The notes beneath the pieces were generated by a model. The model saw only the letters and a list, made by a program, of their open reading frames with translations. It was not told where the DNA came from and ran no database searches. Made by a program: the position numbers and the translations under genes. This document shows positions 32,053 to 44,700 of a stretch of 64,000 nt of DNA, piece after piece; positions within the stretch are counted from its first letter, which is position 1, and each line of letters begins with the position of its first letter. This DNA comes from Fusarium oxysporum f. sp. lycopersici 4287 (Eukaryota; Ascomycota; Sordariomycetes; Hypocreales; Nectriaceae). The stretch covers positions 4,267,482 to 4,331,481 of the forward strand of contig NC_030990.1 in NCBI RefSeq assembly GCF_000149955.1, written 5' to 3'.

Positions 32053-34937
32053 GATGCCAGGTGAGATTGTGTGATTGTGAATGGGAGGAGGGAGGGAGAG
32101 AGTGAGGTAGGTAGTTGTGCTGGAGGTAGAGATGAGATGAAGCGGTGGGTGGGTCACGCGACCACTGGGCTAAAAGAGATGTCGGTGACGGGTCCGGTAA
32201 TGTCTGTCTATCCCCAACAATTGCCTCCCACGTACATACAGTACAGTTCGTATAGTACGGAGTAGATGATAACCTTTTCTGGGGGCTCGGCAACGTTAGT
32301 CTGTGATCCCCAAGCGAGGTGTCGTTGCTATCTCTTGCTCTTACTCTTGTAACAGTAGACACTTTTCAAGCTGCCATAACCCAAAGGTTTGTGGGGTTGA
32401 AAAACGCCAGCAAAATAACACCTAGCTGTCGTGCTACAACACCGGTCAAGGTCAATTGAAGATAAGAACAAAGAATAAAGAAGATAAAGATACAGAAGTA
32501 TGGTGACCAAGTCTCTAGGTTCTTAAAAAGAAGCCACTTGGAAGCAAGGAGTAGTTAGCATTTTATTCACAATACGGAGTGCCAGTGCCTCAATCACTTT
32601 CAGGGCGGGTGCCAATTGACATGCCCCCCCACGTAGCCCATGATTGGACTGCCCTAAAGACAATTCAGGCCTAGCTGCCCGCCAATTTTGGGACCTGGAG
32701 GGGGAGGGGGGAACTCCATCGTGGCCCTGGAGAAAGGTACCTATCGATGGAGGGTAATGGAAGCATGTCTTTGGTTCTCTCGTATGCTCTTTCAATTCGT
32801 GTTTCTGTTAATATTGCGATGTTCAATCGCTAGAAGTGTAATCCTGAAGAATTTTGATCCCTGTAGGGAAGAAACAGGGGACTTCTCAACGAAACCAAAC
32901 ACTTGGGCCACTTTCACGTGCTAGAAACATTCTTTACAGCACCCCTGCTTCTATCTTGTAGCGCCAATCGGAACTCCCCTAGCAACGTTACAGGGTAATC
33001 TTCAATTTGTTTTCTCCCATCACTTGAAGGTATGTTCAACATCAACTTGACCTATTGATACAGAGTCTATGTTTCCGTTACGAACTCGATTTGATAAAGC
33101 ATTGCTGAAAAGAAAGAGTAAACAGCCTGTAATCATACGTGATGAAACTTCCAGCCGCAGCATGGTTATGCACAATGTGCTAATCCCGGCATTTGGACCT
33201 GGATATGTTCTCCAGAAGAGAGTCACACGCATATCAATTGCGGGATTATTGAGAGTTCGTACTGATTCAAGCGACTCGTCACACGAGATGGACCAAATTA
33301 GCACGTTGACGCTTCGGATCTCGCAGGGCAGACAATACCAGCTTTGTTCTCCCCGTTCCATCCGCTGATATCATCATCACCTATCACCAATATCGCCTCT
33401 TGTCCTATTATCTGACCGAACTGCCAACGTGTCACCACCCTCTTTTCCAAGTTTTCCAACTCTAGACTCCCAGAACCGGAGTACTTTACCCTCGAAAGCC
33501 TGTCGCATCGCGATTCTCCCCGTCGTGCGCAACCCTGATTGGCGCCGACGACCCGAAGCAGAGGGGTCGGACCATCGCCACTATTTGTCGAGCATTACCG
33601 CTTTCATACTCGTGCATGACGCTCGGGGAGTCTATTTTCTTGGAGGTCCAGCGAATCAGGGTGTTTGTGGTGAGCTTGTTTGAGGCACAGGATGCGACTT
33701 GGGATTTTTCTTGCCCTGTCAGAGTTTGATGATGGGAGACTTTGAGGTTTGGCGGTGAGTCGGACGCGTAAGACGTGCTCTCACTCCTGCGAGTTTTCTC
33801 AAGAGGAATAGTTATTAGTTGTAGTTCTTTACATTGAGGCAATCGCAATAGAAAAGCTGAAAGACGGCTGAAGAGGTGGGTTGTAGCGTGGGGTGGCCCT
33901 CCATCTCCATCTCCATCTGATGCGCAACATCAAAAGAAGCTTAAGGCGAGGCTTGGCATCAAGAACGTCAGCAACTTTTGTTCGCCTAGAGCCGCCAAGC
34001 CAATCGCGTCCGCTGAACCACACAGCATTTGATCTGCAGTCAATGGTTTGCTCTTCGGGGAGATGAAATCGTTGCCGGAGCGGATCAAGTGAGTCCCATA
34101 GGAATCTTGTTCCTCCTTGTTCCCCCCGGACCAGGTTGTAGACGACACAACGCCTGTACCAAAGATTGAGCAGTGGATAGTACAAATAGTTGAGAGCCTT
34201 GGGGATAGAATGAACGTTGAGGAATGCATGGTATTGTTGACTACTCTGTAATGCTGATTTACTTAAGCGTGCAGATCAAGAGTTTTCCTTACCGTCTAGT
34301 TGGCTCTCTCAGTGTTGAAGATTAGTAAATCTTAAACTTCAACCATTGAATCAGTAGAAAACGGAGACAACACAATTGAACCGTTAACAATTAACCATAA
34401 TAAACGGAATCCCATTTAAATCCTATAAATAAAAATAGCATGATTCTTCTCCATCAATTCATCAGGTCCCACCAAAGCTTGTCAAACGATAAGATAAAGG
34501 GACCCGCCTTGACGACGCCCTTTACCATGTCTTGTCATTGCCAACTGGGTCCCATCGTGTCAGGACACAACGCCCTTTGCCATGTCTTGACATGCTGCTA
34601 ATAAAAAATTACCAAATAATTTGATGCTTTTACCGAAAAAAGAGTGCCATTCCGTGGTCTCATGCCACCGCTTGACGTAAAATAAATTCATGCTCCTACA
34701 ATAAAGCCATCGATGCCCCCCTGACCATTGATGTCTGTTTTATCCTATTATCCTTCCCCTGATTTAAGACTATAGATTCTACAGTGCTACACATTCGACT
34801 TCGCAGACGAGACTCGAGTATTCAGGGTATCATATCTCTCATTACAACTATTAACTGCTATACGCCAAAAAAAAAAAAACGGACACAAAACTTTTGCTAC
34901 TTTTTCCAGCACCCAAAACTCCGAATCAAAACTCGTT
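32053..34937. other. Long intergenic region (2.9 kb)
   Basis: No gene with recognisable features. A 24-base imperfect direct repeat sits at 34515-34538 and 34570-34593 (two mismatches). An AT-rich block spans about 34320-34440. Three CTCCAT units occur near 33898-33916, and a run of 13 A near 34868. Confidence 0.35.
34515..34593. repeat. Imperfect 24-base direct repeat
   Basis: The two copies begin ACGCCCTTTACCATGTCTTG and ACGCCCTTTGCCATGTCTTG, 55 bases apart start to start, with one more mismatch in the last four bases. Origin and role unknown. Confidence 0.6.
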
Positions 34938-36487
34938 TTACATTTCCTCTCGTCCCTTGCTCAGATCAACCTCAGCCAGAGGAACAACCTTGGTTCGGCA
35001 GATGAGCTTATGACCAACATACAACGCGGCGAAAAGCATCAAGCTGATGTAGTTGGAGAAGAAATCGGCTACGCTCCAATCGATGAAGGCCGGTGAAACC
35101 ACCAAGTGATGGTGATCATCCCCACGAAGAAAGCGCCGTAGTAGGAGAGGTAGGGCTGGAGAGGAGCGAGGTAGGGAAGCTCGGAGCGGGGAATTCCCTG
35201 CACGCGCATGATCTTCTGGAAGCGGATGTGGCAGACGTTGATGAGGACCCAGGTGATGAAGCACGAGGTGGAACTGACGTTGAGAAGCCAGTTGAACACC
35301 TCGGCTCCGCTGGAGGAAAGGTTGATGTAGGCGATGAGTCCCATGACGGAGCATGAAGCCACGGCAAAGTAAGGAGTTCCGTACTTGTTGGTGCGCTTCA
35401 TGAAAGCGGGCGCAAGACCATCTTCAGCGAGCGCGACCATGATACGGCTACTAGAGTAGACGTTTGAGTTGGCAGCTGTGAGAATGGCAGAGAGAAGAAC
35501 GGCGTTGATAATGTCAGGGAGAACCTTGACACCAGCGCGGGTGGCGACGACGACGAGAGGTGAAGCAGAAGCATCCTGCGCACCAGAGTCAAGTCGGGGG
35601 TCGTTGAAGGGAACATTGATTCCGACGAAGAAGACGGTCGCCATGAACAAGCTGAAGATTCCCCAAAAAGTCCAGCGGATAGCCTGGGGGATAGCCTTGC
35701 GGGGGTTGGCAGTCTCACCGGCGCCGACACCGACGAGCTCAGTGCCCTGGTACGAGAAACCAGCAGTGACGAGGACAGCCCAGAAGCCGACGAATTTGCC
35801 CGTGGCGCCGTCAATGTCCATGTAGGTGTTTGTGACGCCTGGATCCTTCCAGTACTTGAAACCAATGTAGCCCTCCTCGCCAACACCAGCGTTTACGCAG
35901 ATGGAGAAGATGATGAAGCCAATGATGGTAACGACCTTGATCATAGAGAACCACATCTCAATCTCTCCAAAGATCCTCACGGGGACAAAGTTCAACGCCG
36001 TAAACAACGCCCAGAAAACACTAATCCAGATCGCAATGCTAAGATCCGAATCCCAATACTGGATAATAATTCCAGCGGCAACAAGCTCCAGCGCAAAAGT
36101 GATAGACCAACTAAACCAGTACAGCCAGCCCATGGCGAAGCCCAGCGTGGGATCGACGAAGCGAGCGGCATACGAGGTGAAGGATCCAGTGATGGGGATG
36201 TACGCCGCCATCTCGCCCAAGCTGACCATGACAGAGTACACGACTGAGCCCATGAAGGCGAATGCGACGAGGAGCGACACGGGACCTGCCTTGACGAGGG
36301 CTGGGCCTACACCGAGGAAGAGACCTGTTCCAATGGTGCCGCCAATAGCGATGAACTGCAAGTGACGCGAGCTCATGGCCCTGTCGAGGCCAGCCTCGCC
36401 GGTCTCGACATCTTCCTTGGAGGGGGTTTTCTTCTCGTTGCTAACACGAGGGGACTTTTCGTCCGCTGAGGAAGAGTCCACGAGCAT
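34938..36487 (-). CDS. Amino acid permease (APC/YAT type) with apparent frameshift near the C-terminus
   Basis: The main frame runs 36487-35069 (472 residues) with the amino acid permease signature: SSRHLQFIAIGGTIGTGLFLGVG in helix 1, SLGEMAAYIPITGSF, QGTELVGVGAGETANPRKAIP and about 11 helices. It then ends abruptly after GMITITWWFHR. The missing end (AFIDWSVADFFSNYISLMLFAALYVGHK, then LAEVDLSKGR) continues in another frame to 34938. The break lies at about 35090-35110, where family members usually read ITNGFTAFI. The net change is two extra bases or one missing. It should import amino acids at the plasma membrane if the frame is restored in reality. Start chosen as the first ATG before the acidic N-tail. 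Sequencing error, mutation, or a weak 59-base intron are the options. Confidence 0.8.
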
Positions 36488-38839
36488 GATGGCTGTATCT
36501 CAAATCAAAGACTGTCCTGATGGTGGTGATATGCGAGGTACAGAAGAAGACAGGATTGACTCGCTTGCAAGAAGGGAGAAGAGACGAGCCCGAGTGGTAA
36601 GATGAGTTGAGAGACGAGAGACCGAGACCAAGTGGGCTGGCAAATGACTCTGTTATGTAAAAAAAATGAAATGTCAACGGGGATGGGTATATCAATCGGG
36701 AATGAATGGGCCCATTACGAAAAATTTCAATATCGGACCAGACCAGAACCTTGGTGCTGTAAGAATTGGTCTGTGTGAGTGGATGTAATCCATTTACATC
36801 CAGCGAGATTTTCTCGAGCATTTGCCTCCCGGTATGAGCGAGCGATCTCAGCGAGCACCACAACACCCACCATTAACCATGTTGCCCGATTTCCCCAACT
36901 TCCTATTTTGACTAAATCACACTATATATCACAGCTATATAACACATATCATATTTTACATACACAAGCAGTAAAGGAGAGCTCCGTGTTATTGGGTTAA
37001 TCACGTTGAATGTGAAATATCGCGAGATGTTTTAATTCTGCAGTTTCCGGCTCGTTACCGATTGAGTTAGGTCTCCCGAGCCGCCACGCTAAAAACGCAG
37101 AAGAAAAAAGTTCTCAAGGGCCAGGGGGTCATTTTTTCTCACACACGCGCCACTGATGAAAATCCTTGCCACGGACAGTCCGCTGCAAAACCACGCACAG
37201 CAGCCAATGAGTGCCCGCGAAGCCAAGGAAAAAGAGAAAATTTCATGTGGCTTGATTCTGCATGGAACAAATCGAAGCCTTGGATCGGGTGGCTTACATG
37301 CAGCTCGTGGTCTGACAAGGCACCCTCCCAGCAACTCTCTCAGCTTTAAACTATCGGGCCATTTCGTACAGAAGAAACAGGGATATGCGGCTCTTTCTGC
37401 CGACGACAACCTCGCATCTCCGACGTGACTGTTTTTATGTGAATCACTCTCTCCATTATCGGAGAGCACCGACCATCAATAAAACCTGCTAGACTAACTG
37501 ATACTGGGGACGAAATAATGGATCTAGCCGAGCGGTTTGTGATACGGTTACGTGATGCTGAAAATAAGCATTCATGGCGTCAAACGGGGATTGAGGAGAA
37601 CCTGGGCTTGGGTGTTTTCATTATGTACTGACTCCGCAAGATGCCATCACCGTTACGGGCCGAGACTGTCAGTTGAGTCATGAGGGGTTCCGATGTGATG
37701 GGAGTAGTTGTGATGCTTCAATCGGATATCAAGCCTCCATCCCCAGTTCACCCAACGGCTCAAGACCAGAGTTGGCCATTGGCATCGTCACAGTAATATC
37801 CACTCAGATGACAAAACATTCCACCACTGCATACCCGTCTCTTCCTCCGCGTTATCCCCATCATTCGACAATCTCGCTTCCTTCCCCCGGCCGTCTCACC
37901 ACAGTTTTACTGACAAATTCTTTGACGATCAAGTTGTGTAATACCATCATCCCCCCTACGTATCTTACCTCCAGCTTGGACCTAGCTAGGATCGTGATAG
38001 GGAAATAAGATCCGGGAGATCTTCCCGCGAGCCATGCATGAACTGACTTATTCCCTCGTGTCGTTACGGGCGCAGGTCCGATAGGCCCCATGCTTGGTGG
38101 TTTATTCTTGGCATTTATTGTTGGTTGTTTGATGTGAGATCCAAAAGGACCTCATGCAAAGAGCGAGAGTGTGCGGCACAGTTGGTGTTGATGTTGGAGC
38201 TGTAGACTCACACCACTTGATTTGTGGCCAAGCTGTGACCGATCACCCAAGCCAACTTGCGAAAACAACTCGGAAACTCTCTGATCTTGGGTTGTACTTC
38301 AAAAATGCTTTGAGTAACTGATAGCTTCCAAATTGCGCTTCGAGTCGCTGGAACTCGTCATTGCTTGCTCTTTAGGTCTGGCCCTGGAGGCCAACCACAG
38401 TCTTATGGGTAGCTCAAGTCAGCTTGATAACCTGCATACACTTTATGCAAACACTTCAGCTACGCTCTTGCAGATTGCTGCCGCTCAATATCACCTGTAG
38501 ATTCAAAGAACCAGTGGCAGCATTCAAGGTGAAGAAAGGGTAATTATTCATTATTCCGTAGCATTAAATATTCTCCGTGGTGCAAAACAGTGGCACGAAA
38601 CAAAAGACAGTTTTCATCATGCGCAATACACAATGAATCCTCCAGTATCCTTCTATGGTATCATTCAAAGACAAGCAGCTAGCCAATCAGTCAATCGTAA
38701 GAGCACCCCAGTCCTCAGGGCTAAGCTTTGGCTATTTATGCTATCATTCATCATACGTATTCGCCATTTCAGCCAGAGCAGTAGTCCGCTTCGGCTTACT
38801 CAGGGTAAAGTTATGATGATATCAACATGCATGACTAGC
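36488..38839. other. Long intergenic region (2.35 kb)
   Basis: No gene recognised; ORFs are under 130 codons and unlike any family I know. It probably contains the permease promoter and the 3' region of the PNS1-like gene. Confidence 0.35.
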
Positions 38840-40502
38840 TTATCGGTCACGAATGACCTGCTGAACCTTGGGATACACTCTGCACATCTCCTGGTAAAGC
38901 TCAGGGTGGTCGCGCCACATGACCTGAGGATCCCAACCGGCAGCAACAAAGATGGTCTCGACACCGCTCGAAATCGGGGTCGTAAAGACGTTGGCGATCT
39001 GGAATCCGATGAGGAACGAGAACGCCATGACGACTGCTGTGTATTGACCGTCACTGTTGTAAGGGGGGTCGGTGAAGTAGAGGTAGAGATAGGCCAGGAG
39101 ACCGCAAGCGTATGCGATGAAGAGGCCGCCGAACGAAAGAACGGGTCCGATGAGGCAGTCCTGCACAAGTTAGCCGTGCACTTGACGAGAGGTCGATTGT
39201 ACTTACGTTGATCAGAGCGTCAATTCCACGGTCCTTGATCATCTTCCATGTATCCTTGGCAGCCGCAAAGTAAGCCTTGCCGTAGAGCGCAATGTGGCAG
39301 AAAGCATATTTGTTGATGAACTCAACAGCCCACTCCAAAATACCAAGAAGGCAGCCAATGCAACAGAACAGAGCGTATCCCAACATACTGCCATCAGCGG
39401 CCTCCTGGTTGCGAGCAGCGGTGCAAATTTGACGAACGAATTGGATAATGGCGACCAGCAAGCTACCAAGAGCAATGGAACCGAAACTGTATGTCAAGGC
39501 TCGCTTGGCGGAAGCACGAGTGGCGTCCTTGGGGAAGTTGTGAGGGTTGAAGTACCAAGAGCCGTAGACACCAGCAATCGTGGTGTGGATGGTGTTCTTG
39601 AGCCACTCGGAGAACCAGTACATGGCAAACGTGATGAAGACGATAAGACCGATGACCTTGCCTGAACTGCAGCCGCCATCGGCGCAAGAGGGGTTATCGT
39701 TCGCAGGCTGGTACTTGATGTAGATTGCGACAAGAGTGATGGAGAACCAAGCAGACATAGCCGTGGCGATAATGCCTCCAATCAGACTGGTAAGGTAGAC
39801 ATGGCCATACTTCTTGCTAACGTCGATAGTAGTTCGAAGCATCAGCGCTGAGAAGGGAATTCGCGAAATCCATGTCCAAAAACAAAAAGCCAGGAAAAGT
39901 CCGAAGATGAGGAACACAATTCCAGCAGACCAGTATCTGCGCCAGAGGTAAAAGATAGCAGTTCCAAGCGCCCAGCAGATATTAAGAATACCAGTGACCC
40001 AAATGAACTGCTTCGGAAACAACCTCGCCATCCAAACATACGCATACGAGAGGACAAACGCAACAGCGAGCACAAACATAAACAAAATAACGGTACTAGT
40101 GTTCAGCGAAAAGTCATTCCGATTACCGTAGATTCCCGACCCAGCATTTCCCTTATTCGCAGCGTATCCCTGCAGCGCAATACCAGAGACAACAACGTAG
40201 CCGGCCATGAAGAGAATAAAGAGGATACCAGCCCAGAGATCATTCCACTTTGGCTTGGGGATATTGAACTGCTCTTCGAACGAGGCCTTCTCGTTGCCGC
40301 CGTAGCCTTGGGCGGGCATGTAGCCATTGCCATTCTGAGGGGGAGCTTGTTGGTAGGGCTGCTGGGGAGGCGGTTGGTACTGTTGCTGGTGCGTTGCGGG
40401 GGGAGGTTGAGGTTGGTATTGTTGTTGGTAACCGCCGCCGCCGTTGGAGTAGCCGTACGGCGGCTGTTGATTCGGATTGTAGTAATTGTCGGCTTCGCCC
40501 AT
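38840..40502 (-). CDS. PNS1: Choline-transporter-like protein PNS1 (CTL/SLC44 family)
   Basis: Two exons, 40502-39207 and 39160-38840, give 538 residues, the length of fungal PNS1. The N-terminal about 80 residues are rich in Gln, Pro, Tyr and Asn (QQYQPPPQQPYQQAPPQ), then FNIPKPKWNDLWAGILFILF starts the first of about ten membrane helices. The CTL core is seen in NICWALGTAIFYLWRRYW and in the C-terminal DCLIGPVLSFGGLF, YTAVVMAFSFLIGFQIANV and ETIFVAAGWDPQ. SLC44 proteins move choline or related amines in animals; yeast Pns1 is not proven to do so. Plasma membrane is expected. It lies about 7 kb from the betaine-reductase gene, on the same strand. Confidence 0.92.
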
Positions 40503-41761
40503 GGTCGGTTCTGGTGACGAGAATACTTTTGATAAATTGGTAGTCTCTTTGACGAATTACTTGTCGCCGCGATTCAGTGGAGGATGTTTCTTAATCGCGA
40601 TGGAGTCGTGATCAGCGCAGGGATACCAAGTACCGAGTCGCGATACGAAAACAATTGCGCTTGATTGATTCAATCACGAGTAATGGATTCAATCAATTCT
40701 GATGATGAAGAAGTCAAGAGCAAACATAAACTCAAAAAGGGAGGGCACCCAAAAAACATCATGATCTCACAAAACCCAGTCTAGTCCAAGCGGGGCCCTC
40801 CAAGATTGCCTAAGAATCAAAGACATCACACAACGAGCTTGGCCCAAACTCAATGACCTCATTGAGGCGCCAGAGCTGTAACGCAGAACGGTTTAGATCT
40901 CCCTGTTGGACCAATCAAATTTCTGGCCAGCGGAAAGCTCCCTGTAGCTACTGGGCCCTGGAGAGCTGAAGACCAAGAGCCGCTAGTGGCTTGTCCAAAT
41001 GCCGACCTGCCGAGCGCCAACCTAGCCAACCTAATCTGGTGAATTTGGGAATTTCCGTTATGCTTAAGGGACGTCCGAGCGGCTTTCATCAAAGAGTGTT
41101 TGTTTGTTTGTTTGTTTGCATTTGTTTGTTTCATTTGGATACACAAGGAAACTGTGCTGTGTAATGACTGCAGCTCGCCAATGTTGAATTCATAACAGGT
41201 CGTCACGACGGAGACAGAGAACATTCCAGTGCTTGGTGTTAGCTGATTGAAACCCTGGTTGATAGCTGTTCTCGTATCAATAACGCGATGGGAATAAAGG
41301 ACGGGGAATTTCGAAGGATGACTTTGCAGTTCCATCTTCGGTAGTGCCTGCAGCCTGCAGCGCTTTGGCCTTTATTCCTTGTTCCTGGATCTTAGACATC
41401 ACGCCCACCATCACACATTACAGGCTACCTAAGACAACTCACAGCACGGCCGCTAGATGCTTCCTCGTGAAGACTGCCTGATTAGCTCTTCTGTCTTTCT
41501 TGAATAGAACGTAGTGTACTAATTACAACGCCAGGGTATCACTCGATTCCACAAATACAAACAAACCCTCGATTGCGTTGGATCACCCCCATGACCAACT
41601 GAAGGATGCCCAAGCTATCATTGCATATCCAACGCCCCCTGCGTTCTCAATGTCCTCCAGTCTCAACCTCTCCCTCCCAAACCCTCAATCCAACTTCAAG
41701 AGCTCCAGCTCCTCGAAGACCCCGTATTCGAGAACGTCGAAGTATCCGATCCAATGCGCCT
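40503..41761. other. Intergenic region with a TTTG microsatellite
   Basis: No gene recognised. A (TGTT)n run occupies 41097-41118, followed after CATT by two more units. The rest holds short ORFs only. Confidence 0.4.
41097..41118. repeat. TGTT microsatellite
   Basis: About five tandem TGTT units, interrupted, in intergenic DNA upstream of the PNS1-like gene. Simple repeat with no inferred role. Confidence 0.8.
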
Positions 41762-44700
41762 CTAAGCATCGTCAATCTGCATCCCCGTCTCATCATACTC
41801 CGTAACCTCCTCCAGCGCCGCCAGACTCTCATTATCATGCCCAATCTGCCTCCGCGCATTAAGCGCAGCAATGCGCTTGTTATCAGGCCTGAGAATACTC
41901 CACATCTCAATCTTGACTGCGACCGCGCCTCCGTCCGGCATCATGGCCTTCATCCATGCGAGCTGTTTGCCTGAGAGACGCCAGACCATTTTGTACGACT
42001 TTTCGTAGCCCAGTTTAAACATGGTGGATGCTTTGAGGAGCTCCCATTTGCTTAGGGAGGCGTCGCTGTTCCATTTGTCGAGGAGGGGCTTGACTTGCCT
42101 CGAGGTTAGGAGTTCGGGCGGTGGTTGAAATGAAGACCACTTCTGGTGCAGTTCCCGGACTTTGACGCTAAAATCGCTGTTCGAGGGATCGCTTTTACCG
42201 CCGGCCATTGTCTTCTTCCACTCTTCCATGATATCGGAAACCTGTGCGCGGAGGGCAGTCATGAGTCTGCCAATGATCCTCGACTCGTTCTTCTGGCTTT
42301 CGAAGTCGTCCCAAAGACGGGCCAGGTCCTTGTCCCATGCTTGTACGGGGACGTCTTTTCCAAAAAGAGCAGCAGAGAACTTCTTCAATGCGTCTGCGAT
42401 TGTGTCCTCAGCTACTATAAACTTAAGCTCGTCCAGAATATGGATGGAACCATCCCTGTTGACGTAGTTACGTCTAGAGCTCCTCTCGTTCTCATATTCT
42501 GGGTCCTTGCCTTTCATTTGCATGTCGCGCTTCAGCCGGTCGTAGTCTTCACGAGTGAATAACAGTCCTTGTTTCGCTTGGTCAACCAGGAGAGCGACCA
42601 AGGTGCTCAACGCAACAGCTCGTTCGCTGTTGACACCTCTTTCTAGATAACACAGTTTTTCTTTGAACTTGGTCGCTATGCCTAAATACCCAGGTTGCAT
42701 GTTGAACGAGATCGCTGTACAAAGAAAGTCTGCGCATGCACTATCGACATCAGTGGCCGCGTCCAAGATGGACTCGAAGCTTGGGTTGCACTTCCTGAGA
42801 TATCCCTGTCCGACAAGATCCGGCTCGACTGGCTTTGGCGCGTTGTTGAAGTTGTTGACAACATCAGGGTCCCAGCAGATCCAAGCCAAGTCGCCGTCGT
42901 AGTCGCCGCCAGAGAGCATATCGGCCAGCGGAGATTTGCCCTTTGACGAGAAGACAATAACATCTTTGAGTCTTTTCAGGTTCGGTCGGAATACAGCTTT
43001 GACTTTCTGTATGTCACTGACAAAGTGAGCGGGAGCTCGAGCTACCAGGATGTCGATCCCATCGAGTAACGTGTCTGATTCGCCGTCTGCTTGGAATTTT
43101 GAGGAAAATGCAAGCTGTACCTCGCCCTCTTCTAGTGTGCCAGTGAAGTCGACCGTCATGAATGCGTATGTCGACCGAGGGATTTTGATGTTCATCTTCG
43201 CCTTGAGCTGGTCGGCCTGTCGCTTCTGGTTGTTCCACACCATATCTCGCAGAAACCGACACTTAGTCGCGTCGAAGCCAGCGTCGAGCATGTATGAGAT
43301 AATGTCTTCTTCTCGCTCTGGCAGGGCGCCCACGAATGGGACGTTACCCAATGTCGCTCGGTCAAAGCCGCGATGTGTAAACCCACGAAGATTGGTCGGA
43401 TGGGTCATAGCGGCAAGTTGACCCCCAATCTCTTCTTGAAGGCCATTCGCGAGGTGACGGGCGATGACATTGCGCATGTCCTGAGGCACCGGCGCCTGGG
43501 CCTCAAGAACCGGGATGAACTGTGTGTTGAGAGCAGCTGACCGTAGCTCTCTGGACCACTCGCGTACCTCAAATGTCCGGTGATGGACGTCTTCGAAGTC
43601 GCAATTCCATTTTCGTTGTGAGGGATATGTTTCGATCCAATCGTCATTGTCCAATCCATCATCCTCGACGTCGACGATCCACATCCCTTTTGCACTTCCG
43701 ATACGAGCCTGGAACGCACACGGCGTTTCCAAGAGTCCCATGTGAGTCGCTATTCTGCGCGCTAGGTTTCGAGACACTCGACCGATACCGTCACCCATAT
43801 CCTTTTGCTCCTTCTTCTCTTTGTTGCTCATGTACTTGTGGAAGCCTAACATAGTGTCGCGATGTCGAAATTGGTGAGGTTCAATGACGATGGTGGGGAC
43901 AGTCTTGCTGAGGCCTGGACTGGGATATTAGCTAAGAGTACGGAAAACGGTCGGTCAAACAACTGACTGAGAGCAAGTCGTGAAAATAGCTTGGGCACCG
44001 GTTGTGACGAGTTCTGCTCAATGTTGATAGCCCAGTTCAAGAGATCACACCGCCTCATCTTTGTACGGTGTCCCAGAGACATCGCTTCTTCTAAAGGAGG
44101 AAACTGACTCATGGGAACCCGAAAATTGATACCGTCGGTTGCGAAGAAATACACGCGCTCTTGCATGATCGTCAGTGACTTGTGAGGAGGGCGTGGGTCT
44201 TTGATGGACTTATTGGCCTCGCGAGTGTAGAAAGCTGCCCATGATCGACCGACAAAGTAATGAAAGCTTTCAGTCAACCATTTGATGACCTTATTTGCAC
44301 CTTGCGGATCTTGCTTGATTACATCGGGAACATCTCTAGAAGTGGGTGAGGGCATAATAACTTCCAGGAAGCGATCTGCACCAAAGCGGCGAGCCAGCCG
44401 ATGCCCGAGTTCAAGACGCGGAGGCTGAAGCTTTAGCTGATATAGTTGCCCAGTATCTTCTGCATTACAGACAAATTCTGCAGCAAGGACGACGACTTTG
44501 TCTTGTGAGGCGAACGATCCAAATGCAGCATCCCAGACGGCGCGATCGCAAGCTGCAGGCAAGCCCTGTCCCACAAATAGTCGATGTCTGAAGAGCTGGC
44601 CTCGGAAATTGGTCTGATCATGCCAACTATCATTAGGCTGATATTCGAGATCCCATGTAGATAGATCCACGCGACAATGAAGCGCGGCACGGGTAAGCTC

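Noticed and set aside
35032..35110. A 59-base intron (GTGGTT donor, CATCAG acceptor) in the permease
   Set aside because: It keeps the frame, but it has a poor donor, no clear branch point, and removes AFIDWSVADFFSNYI, which is typical permease sequence. An indel is the simpler reading.
40859..41335. 158-codon minus-strand ORF
   Set aside because: It spans the TGTT microsatellite (giving a TNANKQTNKH-like run) and shows no family features.
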